Part shown: positions 14,788 through 22,798 of the stretch, in pieces
How positions within the stretch are numbered: position 1 is the stretch's first letter
Layout of the letters: each line of letters opens with the position of its first letter
Notes under the pieces: generated by a model
What the model saw: the letters and a program-made list of their open reading frames with translations, nothing else
Databases searched by the model: none
Told to the model about the DNA's origin: nothing
Assembly: GCA_031254915.1 (NCBI GenBank)
Contig: JAIRTL010000039.1
Location: 1 to 35,855 of the forward strand
Length of the DNA stretch: 35,855 bases
DNA from: Planctomycetota bacterium
GTDB taxonomy: Bacteria; Planctomycetota; SZUA-567
Direction of reading: 5' to 3'
Made by a program: the position numbers and the translations under genes

Positions 14788-15474
14788 CTACGCCGCGGCG
14801 AGGACGCCGTCCCGCAGGACGACGGTCCGGTCGGCGCGCGCCGCAAGCGTCGCTTCGTGGGTCACCACCAGCATGGCCATGCCGGATTCCCCGGCGACGC
14901 GCCAAAGCCAGCGGCTCACTTCCTCGCCCGTCGCGGAGTCGAGGTTGCCGGTCGGTTCGTCGCAAAGGAGCAGCCTCGGCTTGGCGGTGAGCGCCCTGGC
15001 GATGGCGGCGCGCTGCTGCTCGCCGCCGGAAAGCCGGGCTGGATTCCGCCTCGCCCGGCCGGCGAGGCCGACCCGCTCCAGCCACTCCATCGCGGCGATC
15101 CGGTTTTCCCTGCCGAAACCGCCGCCCCTGCCGACGGCGGCGCCCAGCATGACGTTCTCGAGCACGTTGAAGTCGGCGAGTAGATGGTAGTTCTGGAACA
15201 CGAAGCCGATTTCAATTCCCCTGAAGGCGGTGCGACGGCGTTCGGAAAGCTGCGACGCCGGTATGCCGCCGATCCAGATTTCGCCGCCGTCCGGCCGGTC
15301 GAGGAGGCCGACCATGTTCAGGAAGGTGCTTTTCCCCGAGCCGCTCTTGCCGACGACGGCGACGCTCTCTCCCGCCCGCACGGCGAGGTCGAGCCCCTTG
15401 AGTATCTCCAGGCGGCGGTCCCCGTCCGGGTAGGTCTTGACCAGGTTTTCCACAACAAGCACCGGATCGGACAC
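14788..15474 (-). CDS. ABC transporter ATP-binding protein, LolD/MacB type
   Basis: This 228-residue ATPase is of the MacB/LolD class: Walker A GKSGSGKST, Q-loop FVFQNYHLLADFNVLENVML (typical wording of the class), signature LSGGEQQRAAIARAL, Walker B LLLCDEPTGNLDS and switch His in VVTHEATLAA. All catalytic residues are present. Such ATPases drive lipoprotein release or mechanotransmission to periplasmic partners and do not carry substrate through the membrane. The permease gene ends 4 bases upstream and the lipoprotein starts 58 bases downstream, so the three form one operon. No LolA or LolB is in the window. Confidence 0.93.
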   Translation of the reverse strand: MSDPVLVVENLVKTYPDGDRRLEILKGLDLAVRAGESVAVVGKSGSGKSTFLNMVGLLDRPDGGEIWIGGIPASQLSERRRTAFRGIEIGFVFQNYHLLADFNVLENVMLGAAVGRGGGFGRENRIAAMEWLERVGLAGRARRNPARLSGGEQQRAAIARALTAKPRLLLCDEPTGNLDSATGEEVSRWLWRVAGESGMAMLVVTHEATLAARADRTVVLRDGVLAAA

Positions 15475-15478
15475 GCGC

Positions 15479-16882
15479 TCAGCCCTCCCTCAACGCCGTC
15501 ATGGGTTCACGCCAGGCCGCCCACACCGCCGGATACAGCGCGGCGAGTACCGAGACCAGGACGGCGGCGATGAAATACAGCGCCAATTTCCACGGATAGA
15601 TGACGACCGGCAGTCCCGCCTCCGACGCCACGCCGAACATGCGCGGCGGAAACAGCGGATCGCCGGTCAATCCCTCGTAATAACGGTCGACCCTGGGTCG
15701 GCGTCCGGCGCCGGATTCGCCGGGGCGAAGCTCGCGCTCGACCGCGCCGCCGCCGGACAGACGCTTCACGCCGCCGGACGTTTCGTAATGGAACGGCCCG
15801 GCGATGAAGCAGCCGCCGGCGACGCCGAGCGCCCCGCCCGTCACGCCGATCACCAACCCCACCGCGAGGAACACGGCGAGAACGCCCCGCCTGGACGCGC
15901 CGATGCAGCGCAGCAGCCCGACGTCCCGGATGCGGCGGCTCACCAGGGTCACGAGGATCGCGAACACGCAGAAGCCGCTCGCGAAATCGTTGAGGAACAA
16001 CACCAGTTCCATAAGGTTGTTTTCATGCCTCATGCCCTGCGCGACCTCCGACCAGCGGCGTTGCCATGTGTCGGAGACGACGGAGGCGCGCTCGAGTCCG
16101 GCGGCGCGCAGGCCGTCCTTCGCCGCGTTCGACGCCGCCGCCTCGACGTTTGACGCCTGATTCGCGTCGGACAGCCAGAGGACGAAGATTTCCATCCGTT
16201 CGCGGGCGTCGAGGGGATGTTCCGGCGACAGGTAGAAGTCGGCCGCTTCCTCGATCGGCACGTAGATGCCGTAGCGGTCGCGCTCGAAGACGCCGCTCCG
16301 GTACAGCGAACTGACGACGAAGCGGCGCGAGCGGGTGACGAAGCCGCCGTCCTCATCGCGCTCCGCGTAATAAAGATCGACTTCGATTCCGGGCCGGGCG
16401 CCGAGCCGGTTGGCGAGCTGCTCGCCCATGAACAATCCCGGCCGCGAACTCGCCGCGCCCGCGGGCGAAATCCATTCCGGCGCGCGCGGATTCGGCTTGT
16501 ACGACAAAAGGTGTTCCGACAGGGAGCTGTTGGCCAGTTCGGCAGCGAGATCGATCCCCTGCACCCAGACGTATTCCGCGCCGCCGCCGGACTGCAAAAA
16601 CCCGACCTTCTGCACGAGCGGGGTCACCGCGTTCACTCCCGGCACGCGGCGGGCGATTTCGGCGGATACGCGGTCGAACGTTTCGCGGGTGGGCGCGCCG
16701 GAGACTCTCAGCGTCACCTGCTCGCCCATGTTCCGTAGGCGCTTCTCAAGGTCGACGAGCATGCCGTCGAGGACGGACATGGCGACGATCTGCACCGCGA
16801 GCGCCAGCGCTAGCGCGAGGATCGCGATATAGTTGACGGCGCGCCTGGTGGCGTAGCGCCAGGCAAGCTGCATATACATCAT
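15479..16882 (-). CDS. ABC transporter permease, LolC/E-MacB (FtsX-like) type
   Basis: The 467-residue protein has the four-span plan of the class: one N-terminal span (YIAILALALALAVQIVA), a large periplasmic domain (about 45-320, with EQVTLRVSG and the RRVPGVNAVTPLV segment), then three C-terminal spans, the first two joined by the cytoplasmic coupling loop RDVGLLRCIGASRRGVLAVF. The length and a single N-terminal span argue for a LolC/E-like role. The start near 16882 (MMYMQLAWRYATRR) is preceded by AAGG; the longer open frame upstream is not needed. It is the first gene of the operon. Confidence 0.9.
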   Translation of the reverse strand: MMYMQLAWRYATRRAVNYIAILALALALAVQIVAMSVLDGMLVDLEKRLRNMGEQVTLRVSGAPTRETFDRVSAEIARRVPGVNAVTPLVQKVGFLQSGGGAEYVWVQGIDLAAELANSSLSEHLLSYKPNPRAPEWISPAGAASSRPGLFMGEQLANRLGARPGIEVDLYYAERDEDGGFVTRSRRFVVSSLYRSGVFERDRYGIYVPIEEAADFYLSPEHPLDARERMEIFVLWLSDANQASNVEAAASNAAKDGLRAAGLERASVVSDTWQRRWSEVAQGMRHENNLMELVLFLNDFASGFCVFAILVTLVSRRIRDVGLLRCIGASRRGVLAVFLAVGLVIGVTGGALGVAGGCFIAGPFHYETSGGVKRLSGGGAVERELRPGESGAGRRPRVDRYYEGLTGDPLFPPRMFGVASEAGLPVVIYPWKLALYFIAAVLVSVLAALYPAVWAAWREPMTALREG

Positions 16883-17183
16883 CGTGAACGACCTTCGCCT
16901 TCCCTTTCGCGTATTTTCGGGGACGACCGATCCCGTCCGGCGTTGCCCGGCGCAGCCGTCGCCGATCACCACGCGGACAAGGGAAAGGTTCACCCGTTGC
17001 GAAAACGCCGGCCCGGGGCCGGAACGATCACCCCCGCGCCCGGACGCTGTCGCGCCTGGACTGTCGGCCGCCGGAGGTTTTGGCTTTTCTTTTGCCCGCC
17101 GCCGGCGACAATACCGTTTCAGGACTCCCCCATGGACGCGTACCGCGCTTCGGCGCGTTGCATCGATACGGAAAGCGCCGGTT
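16883..17183. other. Divergent intergenic region
   Basis: These 301 bases separate the minus-strand permease operon from the plus-strand AEC carrier. Both promoters should lie here, but no clear hexamer pair, repeat or RNA gene is visible. A GC-rich CCGGCCCGGGGCCGG palindrome is at about 17008-17022. Confidence 0.5.
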
Positions 17184-18206
17184 ATGATCAGCGGTTCGGT
17201 GGTTTTTTACAAAATAGCGTCAATCTGCCTCTTAATATTTGTCGGCTTTATCGCCCGTCGAATGAAGTTGGTTCCGGAAAATTCTCTTTCCGCCATGAGC
17301 CGCTTCATTCTCGACATCGCAACTCCCTGCTTCATATTGACTAACATGCCGCGTACGATATCGCGGGAAACGCTTGGGGAATACTGGCATTTCCCCGTTC
17401 TCGCCTTCCTCCTCATCGGCTTTTCCGACCTTATCGGACTGGGAGCCTCGCGGCTTTGGGCGGCGCGGGGGGAACGGGCGACATTCCGTTTCATCACCGC
17501 CATGCCGAACTGGATGTTCCTCGGGATGGCGGTGATCGAACCGCTTTTCGGCATTCCCGGCGTCCGGGTGGTGCTGCTGTTCAACTTCAGCGTCACGATC
17601 CACATCTGGACGCTGGGCATGACCGGTTTCCGGCGCGGCCTCGGCGGCAGCGTCATCAAGGAGCTGTTTCTCAATTCCCAGGTGATCGCGACCATGGTCG
17701 GGACAATTCTCGGGTTGACGATCCCCTTCCTGGCCGAAGTCCGCGGCATGGCGACGGAACGGCTCGCCTCGCTGCCGACCCACCTCGGCCTCGTGACGGC
17801 GGCGTGGGAGACGGCGGAGCTTCTCGGCGTCACCGCGCTTCCGCTCTCCATCTTCCAGATCGGCCTGCGGCTCGGCGGCCCGCAAAGCGTGGCGGTGCGG
17901 GAAAAAACGGCGGGCAACCGCTCGCTCGTCATCGCTTCCGTCGTGCGGCTTCTGGTGTCGCCGGTGGCGAGCATCGCCGTCCTCGCCCTGTGCTTCCGTC
18001 TCGGGCTGGGCATGAGCGAGGCGGAGTTCGTCTCCGCCGCCATCATCATGTCCCTGCCGACGGCGGTGGTGGCGCTCGCCATCGCCGAGGTCTACGGCGG
18101 CTCGACCCTTCTCGCCGCCCGGGGCATCCTCTGGATGACGGTCGCGAGCATGGCGACGGTTCCCCTGATGACCAAATTCGCGCAAGCCGCCTATGCGCGG
18201 CTTTAA
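17184..18206 (+). CDS. AEC (auxin efflux carrier) family transporter
   Basis: The 340-residue membrane protein shows the AEC/BASS-like two-repeat plan with about ten spans: the N-terminal IASICLLIFVGFIARRMKLV followed by a Ser/Pro-rich NSLSAMSRFILDIATPCFIL motif, and a second half with LPLSIFQIGLRLGG and the SAAIIMSLPTAVVALAIAE end. Family members export or import organic acids and other small anions; the substrate is unknown. The ATG at 17184 (MISGSVV) is the first that gives the family N-terminus; its ribosome binding site is weak. A PfkB sugar kinase gene follows after 27 bases, so co-transcription is likely. Confidence 0.87.
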   Translation: MISGSVVFYKIASICLLIFVGFIARRMKLVPENSLSAMSRFILDIATPCFILTNMPRTISRETLGEYWHFPVLAFLLIGFSDLIGLGASRLWAARGERATFRFITAMPNWMFLGMAVIEPLFGIPGVRVVLLFNFSVTIHIWTLGMTGFRRGLGGSVIKELFLNSQVIATMVGTILGLTIPFLAEVRGMATERLASLPTHLGLVTAAWETAELLGVTALPLSIFQIGLRLGGPQSVAVREKTAGNRSLVIASVVRLLVSPVASIAVLALCFRLGLGMSEAEFVSAAIIMSLPTAVVALAIAEVYGGSTLLAARGILWMTVASMATVPLMTKFAQAAYARL

Positions 18207-18233
18207 CGTTCGCTTCCCAAAAGGAGAAAAGGC

Positions 18234-19166
18234 ATGACCAGCAGTTCCGCCGCGATCGACATCCTCGGCGCCGGCATCGCCGCGGTCGACGACCTCTTCC
18301 TCGTCAAGCGCTTTCCGCGCCCGAACGAAAAATTCGCCGTCATTTCCCGAACCCGCCAGGGCGGCGGCCTGACCGCGACCGCGCTCGTCGCCGCATCGCG
18401 CCTCGGCTGCTGCTGCCATTGCCTCATCACCCTCGGAGCGGACGACCTTTCCGGCTTTCTTCGCAACACCCTGTCGCGGGAGGGGATTGTTCTCCACGAG
18501 CGCCCCGGCCTTCCGGACAGCCGCCCCAACAACCCCGTCGTCATCACGGAACAGGGTTCCGGCGACCGCTTCATCATGTGGAGCGAGGAAAACATCTACG
18601 GGCTCGACCTCGTCCCGGACGATTTCGACGCGCTCACGCGGTCGAAATGCCTTTTCGTCGACAACGTTTACGCGGAGTCCGCGGTGCCCCTGGCGCGGAA
18701 AGCGCGCGAACTTGGTATCCCGGCGGTCGGCGATTTCGAAGACACCGGGGAACGGGTGCGCGAACTGATCTCCCTCACCGGCCATCTCATCATGCCGATA
18801 GCGCACGCCGCGCAACTGACGGGCGAAGCCGATCCCGGCGCGGTGGTGAAAAAACTGATGCGCGAACCCGGTCGCGAACTCGCCTGCGTCACGGACAGCG
18901 AGCGCGGCGCCTGGTTCGCCGACGCCGCCGATCCGGAAAACATCCGCCACCAGCCCGCCTTCATCGTCCAGAACGTCGTCGACACCTGCGGCTGCGGCGA
19001 CGTCTTCCACGGCGCCTACGCCGCCTGCCTGGTGTTTGGCCTGCCTCCGTCGGAGCGCATCCGCCGCGCGGCGGCGGCCGGCGCGCTCAAGGCGATGCGC
19101 CAGGGATCGCAGATGGGAGCGCCGACGGCGGCGGAACTCGACGCGTTCCTGGCCGCGAACGGGTGA
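18234..19166 (+). CDS. PfkB-family carbohydrate kinase (ribokinase-like)
   Basis: This 310-residue kinase has both PfkB regions: the Gly-rich stretch TRQGGGLTATALVAASRLG near residue 40 and the C-terminal VDTCGCGDVFHGAYAACLVFG with the catalytic Asp (GCGD). It phosphorylates a sugar or nucleoside with ATP; the substrate is not predictable. AAAAGGAGAAAAGGC before the ATG is a strong ribosome binding region. Downstream sequence is filled with repeats and a gene fragment, so it is the last gene of the AEC-kinase pair. Confidence 0.9.
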   Translation: MTSSSAAIDILGAGIAAVDDLFLVKRFPRPNEKFAVISRTRQGGGLTATALVAASRLGCCCHCLITLGADDLSGFLRNTLSREGIVLHERPGLPDSRPNNPVVITEQGSGDRFIMWSEENIYGLDLVPDDFDALTRSKCLFVDNVYAESAVPLARKARELGIPAVGDFEDTGERVRELISLTGHLIMPIAHAAQLTGEADPGAVVKKLMREPGRELACVTDSERGAWFADAADPENIRHQPAFIVQNVVDTCGCGDVFHGAYAACLVFGLPPSERIRRAAAAGALKAMRQGSQMGAPTAAELDAFLAANG

Positions 19167-19185
19167 AATCGCTTTGTATAGCCTA

Positions 19186-19285
19186 GCGCATTGTAGCCAA
19201 TTATTGCGAGGGATCCGGCGTTTTGGGATGCGAGGGGACAAGCGGAAATGCGTAGCGGGATGTCCATTCAACTCCGCAAAACGCC
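19186..19285 (-). repeat. 103-bp nested-type repeat element, copy 2
   Basis: Read on the minus strand it matches 9782-9884: GGCGTTTTGCG at the start, AGTTGAATGGACATCCC, GCATCCCAAAACGCC and the tail TACAATGCGC. Here it stands alone, not inside an ERIC-like unit, between the kinase stop codon and a nucleotidyltransferase fragment. Confidence 0.7.
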
Positions 19286-19308
19286 CTGAGCGGCAAGGCG
19301 GAAAGGCG

Positions 19309-19578
19309 ATGGGCGCGATCCAATCCGAAGCGGACAGGGAGAAAACCTTTCTGGCGGGAATCGTCGGCGCGCTCGCCCCGGTCGATGGCGTCGTGCCCGG
19401 CGGCTCGCGGGCGCGCGGGACGCACGGCGCGGGCTCCGATTGCGACATCGGCCGGGCGGCTTCCGTCGCCGCCCTTGCGGGGGAAAACAACCGCGCGGCC
19501 TGCGCCGCGCCGTCGGCGCTTGTGGCGGATGTGAAAGCTCCCGTCGCCGGTCTTTGCTCGCCGCGGCCCGTCTTCTGA
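19309..19578 (+). pseudogene. N-terminal fragment of a nucleotidyltransferase-domain protein
   Basis: The 89-codon frame contains GGSRARGTHGAGSDCDIG, the nucleotide-binding and catalytic GGS-(x)n-D-x-D motif of the pol-beta/MNT nucleotidyltransferase superfamily, preceded by a helix (FLAGIVGALAPVDGVV) as in family members. After the motif the sequence soon becomes unlike the family and stops, whereas full proteins run well over 200 residues. A ribosome-binding-like GGAAAGG precedes the ATG, immediately downstream of a repeat element. I read it as a truncated remnant; a short antitoxin-type MNT protein is the alternative, but no HEPN partner is visible. Confidence 0.6.
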
Positions 19579-19662
19579 CTTCTCATTTCTGATTGGCGCA
19601 AAATAAGAGATGAAAACCGCATCGCCCGGCCGGAAACGGCGCTAGAGTCGAGGTTGTGGAAA

Positions 19663-19684
19663 GAAAGGTCTGGCCAGACCTTTC
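19663..19684. repeat. 22-bp perfect palindrome
   Basis: GAAAGGTCTGG is followed immediately by its exact reverse complement. It lies between the nucleotidyltransferase fragment and the left repeat of the trmD pair. It could be an operator, a recombination site or a cruciform; nothing nearby decides. Confidence 0.6.
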
Positions 19685-19707
19685 GGGGCGTTTTACATCT
19701 GCATTTG

Positions 19708-19832
19708 GAAAGTGTTCAGTCGAGGCGAGTCGATCGGCAGGCGTATTTTCGCGTTGTTTTGGCGAAAATACGCCGAGAGGGAAGCGCAACGAAGGACCAA
19801 CGCTTTCTCAATGTGAAGGCAAAATGCGCTAT
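19708..19832 (+). repeat. 125-bp hairpin repeat at the 3' side of trmD
   Basis: The unit has GAAAG(T)GTTCAGTCGAGGCG at one side, a central 13-bp perfect stem (GGCGTATTTTCGC pairing with GCGAAAATACGCC, 19740-19774), ACGCTTTCTCAATGTGAAG and an inner end AAAATGCGCTAT. Its inner end contains the stop codon of trmD (minus-strand TAG at 19829-19831). The same unit lies inverted at 20541-20665. Confidence 0.75.
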
Positions 19833-20515
19833 TCGGGCGGATCGAGGAGGTCGGGACGGAATCTGCGCGTGCGCTCGAGCGCCTGCTCGAGCCGCCAGGC
19901 GGCGATCTTGGCGTGGTTGCCGCCGCGGAGCACCTCGGGCACGGCGAGACCGCGGTACTCAGGCGGCTGCGTGTAGTGGGGATGGTCGAGGATGCAACCG
20001 CTGAAGGAATCGGCGGGCGCGCTTTCCGGCGAACCGAGGACGCCCGGCAACAGGCGGATGACCGCGTCCGCCACCGTCATTGCCGCGACTTCGCCTCCCG
20101 AGAGGACGAAATCCCCCAACGACAGGCGCTCCGGCCGGAGGATCTCGAAGACCCGTTCGTCGAAGCCTTCATAGCGGCCGCAGACAAGGATCAGCCTTTC
20201 ATCCCGAGCGTATTCGCGCGCGACCGCTTGCAAAAACGGCCTTCCCTCCGGCGTGAGAAAAACCAGCCTGCCCGGGTCGGCCGCCATGTCGCGCACCGCC
20301 TCGACGGCATCGACCAGCGACTGGCACGCCATCACCATCCCGGGGCCTCCGCCGAAGGGCCGGTCGTCGACCTTGCCGTGCCGGTTCGCCGACCAGTCGC
20401 GAATATCATGGAGGAACACGTCCACGGCGCCCTTTTCCACCGCGATCTTGGGGATGGACTCGCCGAGAAAACCGGAGAAAATGCCGGGAAAGAGGGTGAG
20501 GATATCGATCCGCAT
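19829..20515 (-). CDS. trmD: tRNA (guanine-N1-)-methyltransferase TrmD
   Basis: TrmD makes m1G37 in tRNAs reading CCN, CUN and CGG codons and prevents frameshifting. The 228-residue protein shows the N-terminal RIDILTLFPGIF, the DDRPFGGGPGMVM loop, the SPOUT trefoil-knot region LVCGRYEGFDERV and LGDFVLSGGEVAAM, and the C-terminal HPHYTQPPEYRGLAVPEVLRGGNHAKI. Length is slightly under the usual 240-250. The ATG at 20515 is chosen because the residues upstream of MRIDIL are encoded by repeat DNA. The gene is isolated: the customary rpsP, rimM and rplS are absent. It sits between two inverted copies of a 125-bp repeat, and its stop codon lies in one of them. Confidence 0.95.
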   Translation of the reverse strand: MRIDILTLFPGIFSGFLGESIPKIAVEKGAVDVFLHDIRDWSANRHGKVDDRPFGGGPGMVMACQSLVDAVEAVRDMAADPGRLVFLTPEGRPFLQAVAREYARDERLILVCGRYEGFDERVFEILRPERLSLGDFVLSGGEVAAMTVADAVIRLLPGVLGSPESAPADSFSGCILDHPHYTQPPEYRGLAVPEVLRGGNHAKIAAWRLEQALERTRRFRPDLLDPPE

Positions 20516-20540
20516 ACGCTGCTCGAACGCTCCGGCGGTT

Positions 20541-20665
20541 ATAGAGCATTTTAACTTCACATTGAGAAAGCGGTGATCCTTCGGTACGTTTCCCTCTCGG
20601 CGTATTTTCGCCGAAACGGCGCGAAAATGCGCCTCCCGATCGACTCGCCTCGACTGAACGCTTTC
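20541..20665 (-). repeat. 125-bp hairpin repeat at the 5' side of trmD
   Basis: This is the inverted partner of 19708-19832, with CGGCGTATTTTCGCCG and GCGAAAATGCGCC as the stem arms. On its outer side (20666-20800) further sequence related to the outer flank of the left copy continues, but with an extra segment of about 90 bases carrying GCGTTTT-type motifs, one identical over 17 bases to a module in ERIC-like copy E. Confidence 0.75.
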
Positions 20666-20779
20666 TGGCGCGTTTTCGGAATTTATTGGCCTCCCTGTTG
20701 CGTTTTCGGGATCAACCGCGCCAACCAAAAACACGCCCGGGAAAGATCGATTATTTGCGAAAACGCTGCAAATGCAAAG

Positions 20780-20953
20780 TTAAAACGCCCTGGCATTGTA
20801 TGAAACTCGGGAAAAGAACCTGGCGGGCAGGCCGTCCCGTTCCGGCTCGCGGACGACGCGGCCGATCGCGACCTCGCTGCCGGCGAATTCGGCCCGATCC
20901 CGCGCCGGATCGGGCCCGGAAGCGCCGCACGGCTCCTCGTCGCCGACGGGTCG
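20780..20953 (-). pseudogene. Possible coding remnant downstream of glmS
   Basis: Beyond the glmS stop codon the same frame remains open for 57 codons (containing SEVAIGRVVREPERDGLPA) and has GC-rich third positions, as in real genes here. No start codon is obvious and I do not recognise a family. A GC-rich hairpin (GGCCCGATCC/GGATCGGGCC, 20891-20916) lies within it. It may be a gene fragment or chance. Confidence 0.25.
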
Positions 20954-22798
20954 TCACTCCACGGTCACGCTTTTCGCCAGGTTTTTCGGCTTGTCGACAT
21001 CGGAACCGCGCAGCACCGCGACATGATACGCGAGGAGCTGCAACGGCACGGCGCAGCAGATCGAGTTCATGATCCCCGATTCGGCGCGGATGCGGACGAC
21101 GTCGTCGGCGATTTTCGAAATCGCCTTGTCGCCGTGGCTGGCCAGGGCGATGATCCTGCCCTTCCTGGCCCGCACCTCATGGATGTTCCCGACGATCTTG
21201 TCGTAGCGCCTGCCGCCGAGGGCGATGAAAAAGACCGGCATGTTTTCGTCGACGAGCGCGATCGGACCGTGCTTCATTTCGGCGGCGTCGTAGCCTTCGG
21301 CGTGGATGTAGCTCACCTCCTTCAGCTTGAGCGCGCCTTCCATCGCCAGCGGCCAGCCCGTTCCCCGGCCGAGGAAAAGGAAATTCGCCGCGTCCTTGTA
21401 TTTCCTGGCGATGCGCCTGATTTTCTGGTCGAGAGCGAGCACCGCCTCAAGCCGATGCCCGATGCCGAGCAGGTCGTTCACGCGCCGGCGGATTTCCTGG
21501 CGGTCGACCGTTTCGCGGATCTGCCCCATCCGGAGCGCCAGGAAGTACAGCCCCGCGATCATGGCGGTGAAGGCCTTGGTGCTGGCGACGCCGATTTCTG
21601 GGCCGCAGTTGAGGTAGAAGACGGCGTCCGCCTCGCGGGCGATGGAGCTCCCGACCGCATTCACGAGCGCAAGCACCTTGCAGCCGGATTCGCGGGCGAG
21701 GCGCACCGCGTGCAGCGTGTCCATCGTCTCCCCCGACTGCGTGACCGCGATCACGAGGACGGAGGGATCGAGGATCGGGTCGCGGTAGCGGAAGTCGGCG
21801 GCGTATTCGGGATACGTCGGGACGCGGGCGACGCGTTCAATCATGTTCCTTCCGACCATGCAGGCGTGATAGGCCGTACCCTGGGCGAGAAGGACGATTC
21901 GCGAAATGCCCTTGAAGTAGTCGGCGGAAAATTCCATTTCCGGGAAAATGAACTCGGGATCGCTGTCCGACGCCGGCGGCAGGCGCAGGCGGTCGCGGAA
22001 CATGTTTTCGAGGACGATCGGCTGCTCGTGAATTTCCTTGAGCATAAAGTGGTCGTAACCGCCCTTCCGCGCCGCGTCGGCCGACCAGGTGACTTCGGTG
22101 CACGCCCAGTCGATCGGGACGCCCTTTTCGCGGATCTCGCAGGCGCCCGGGGCGACCACGGCGACCTGGTCGTCGCCGAGAAAGACGACGCGTCTGGTGT
22201 GGGGGATGATCGGCACCGCGTCGGAGGCGAGCAGGTGGAAGCCGACGCCGATGCCGACGGCGAGCGGGCTTCCACGGCGCGCGCCGACGACGAGCCCGGG
22301 CTGGTCCGCCGCCATGACGCCGAGGGCGAATGTGCCGTCGAGAAGCGGCAGCGCCGTCTCGACCGCGCGCACAAGATCGCCCGCATATTCCCGCGCCACC
22401 AGGTTGGCGATCGCCTCCGTATCGGTGTCGGAGTTGAACACGATGCCGGCGTCCTCGAGTTCGCCGCGCAGCTTGACGAAGTTGTCGATGATGCCGTTAT
22501 GGACGACGGCGATCCTGCCGTCGGCGCTGACTTGCGGATGCGCGTTCTTCTCGACCGGCGCGCCGTGCGTGGCCCAGCGCGTGTGGCCGATCGCCGTCTC
22601 GACGTCGAGGCCGGCCCGGCCGCCCAGGAGGTTCCTCAGATCCGCCACCCTGCCGGCGGCGCGGACAAGCGCGATCCTGCCGCCCTCCGGCCAGGCGGCG
22701 CCGGCCGAATCGTAGCCGCGGTATTCGAGGGACGCGAGTCCGTCAAGCACCACCCCGACGGCCTTCGGCAGGCCGACGCATCCGACGATGCCGCACAT
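20954..22798 (-). CDS. glmS: Glutamine-fructose-6-phosphate aminotransferase (isomerizing)
   Basis: GlmS makes glucosamine 6-phosphate for peptidoglycan and LPS. The 614-residue protein begins MCGIVG, where Cys2 is the glutaminase nucleophile, with LEYRGYDSAG and GHTRWATHG in the N-terminal domain. Two SIS domains follow (residues about 290-430 and 465-600), with the sugar-phosphate loop SGETMDTLHAVRLARE and SYIHAEGYDAAEMKHGPIALVD, and the characteristic end LAKSVTVE. Its ATG shares a base with the trpS stop codon (TGATG), so translation is coupled to trpS. No glmS ribozyme-like leader can exist at this junction. Confidence 0.97.
   Translation of the reverse strand: MCGIVGCVGLPKAVGVVLDGLASLEYRGYDSAGAAWPEGGRIALVRAAGRVADLRNLLGGRAGLDVETAIGHTRWATHGAPVEKNAHPQVSADGRIAVVHNGIIDNFVKLRGELEDAGIVFNSDTDTEAIANLVAREYAGDLVRAVETALPLLDGTFALGVMAADQPGLVVGARRGSPLAVGIGVGFHLLASDAVPIIPHTRRVVFLGDDQVAVVAPGACEIREKGVPIDWACTEVTWSADAARKGGYDHFMLKEIHEQPIVLENMFRDRLRLPPASDSDPEFIFPEMEFSADYFKGISRIVLLAQGTAYHACMVGRNMIERVARVPTYPEYAADFRYRDPILDPSVLVIAVTQSGETMDTLHAVRLARESGCKVLALVNAVGSSIAREADAVFYLNCGPEIGVASTKAFTAMIAGLYFLALRMGQIRETVDRQEIRRRVNDLLGIGHRLEAVLALDQKIRRIARKYKDAANFLFLGRGTGWPLAMEGALKLKEVSYIHAEGYDAAEMKHGPIALVDENMPVFFIALGGRRYDKIVGNIHEVRARKGRIIALASHGDKAISKIADDVVRIRAESGIMNSICCAVPLQLLAYHVAVLRGSDVDKPKNLAKSVTVE

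Noticed and set aside
17232-19622. 796-codon minus-strand frame opposite the AEC carrier and sugar kinase
   Set aside because: It is the complement of two well-supported genes. The sequence is His/Arg/Asp/Gly rich, as antisense frames here always are, and runs through a repeat.
20891-20916. GC-rich 10-bp perfect stem downstream of glmS
   Set aside because: It has no T-run on the minus strand, so it is not a convincing intrinsic terminator; it may be part of a coding remnant.
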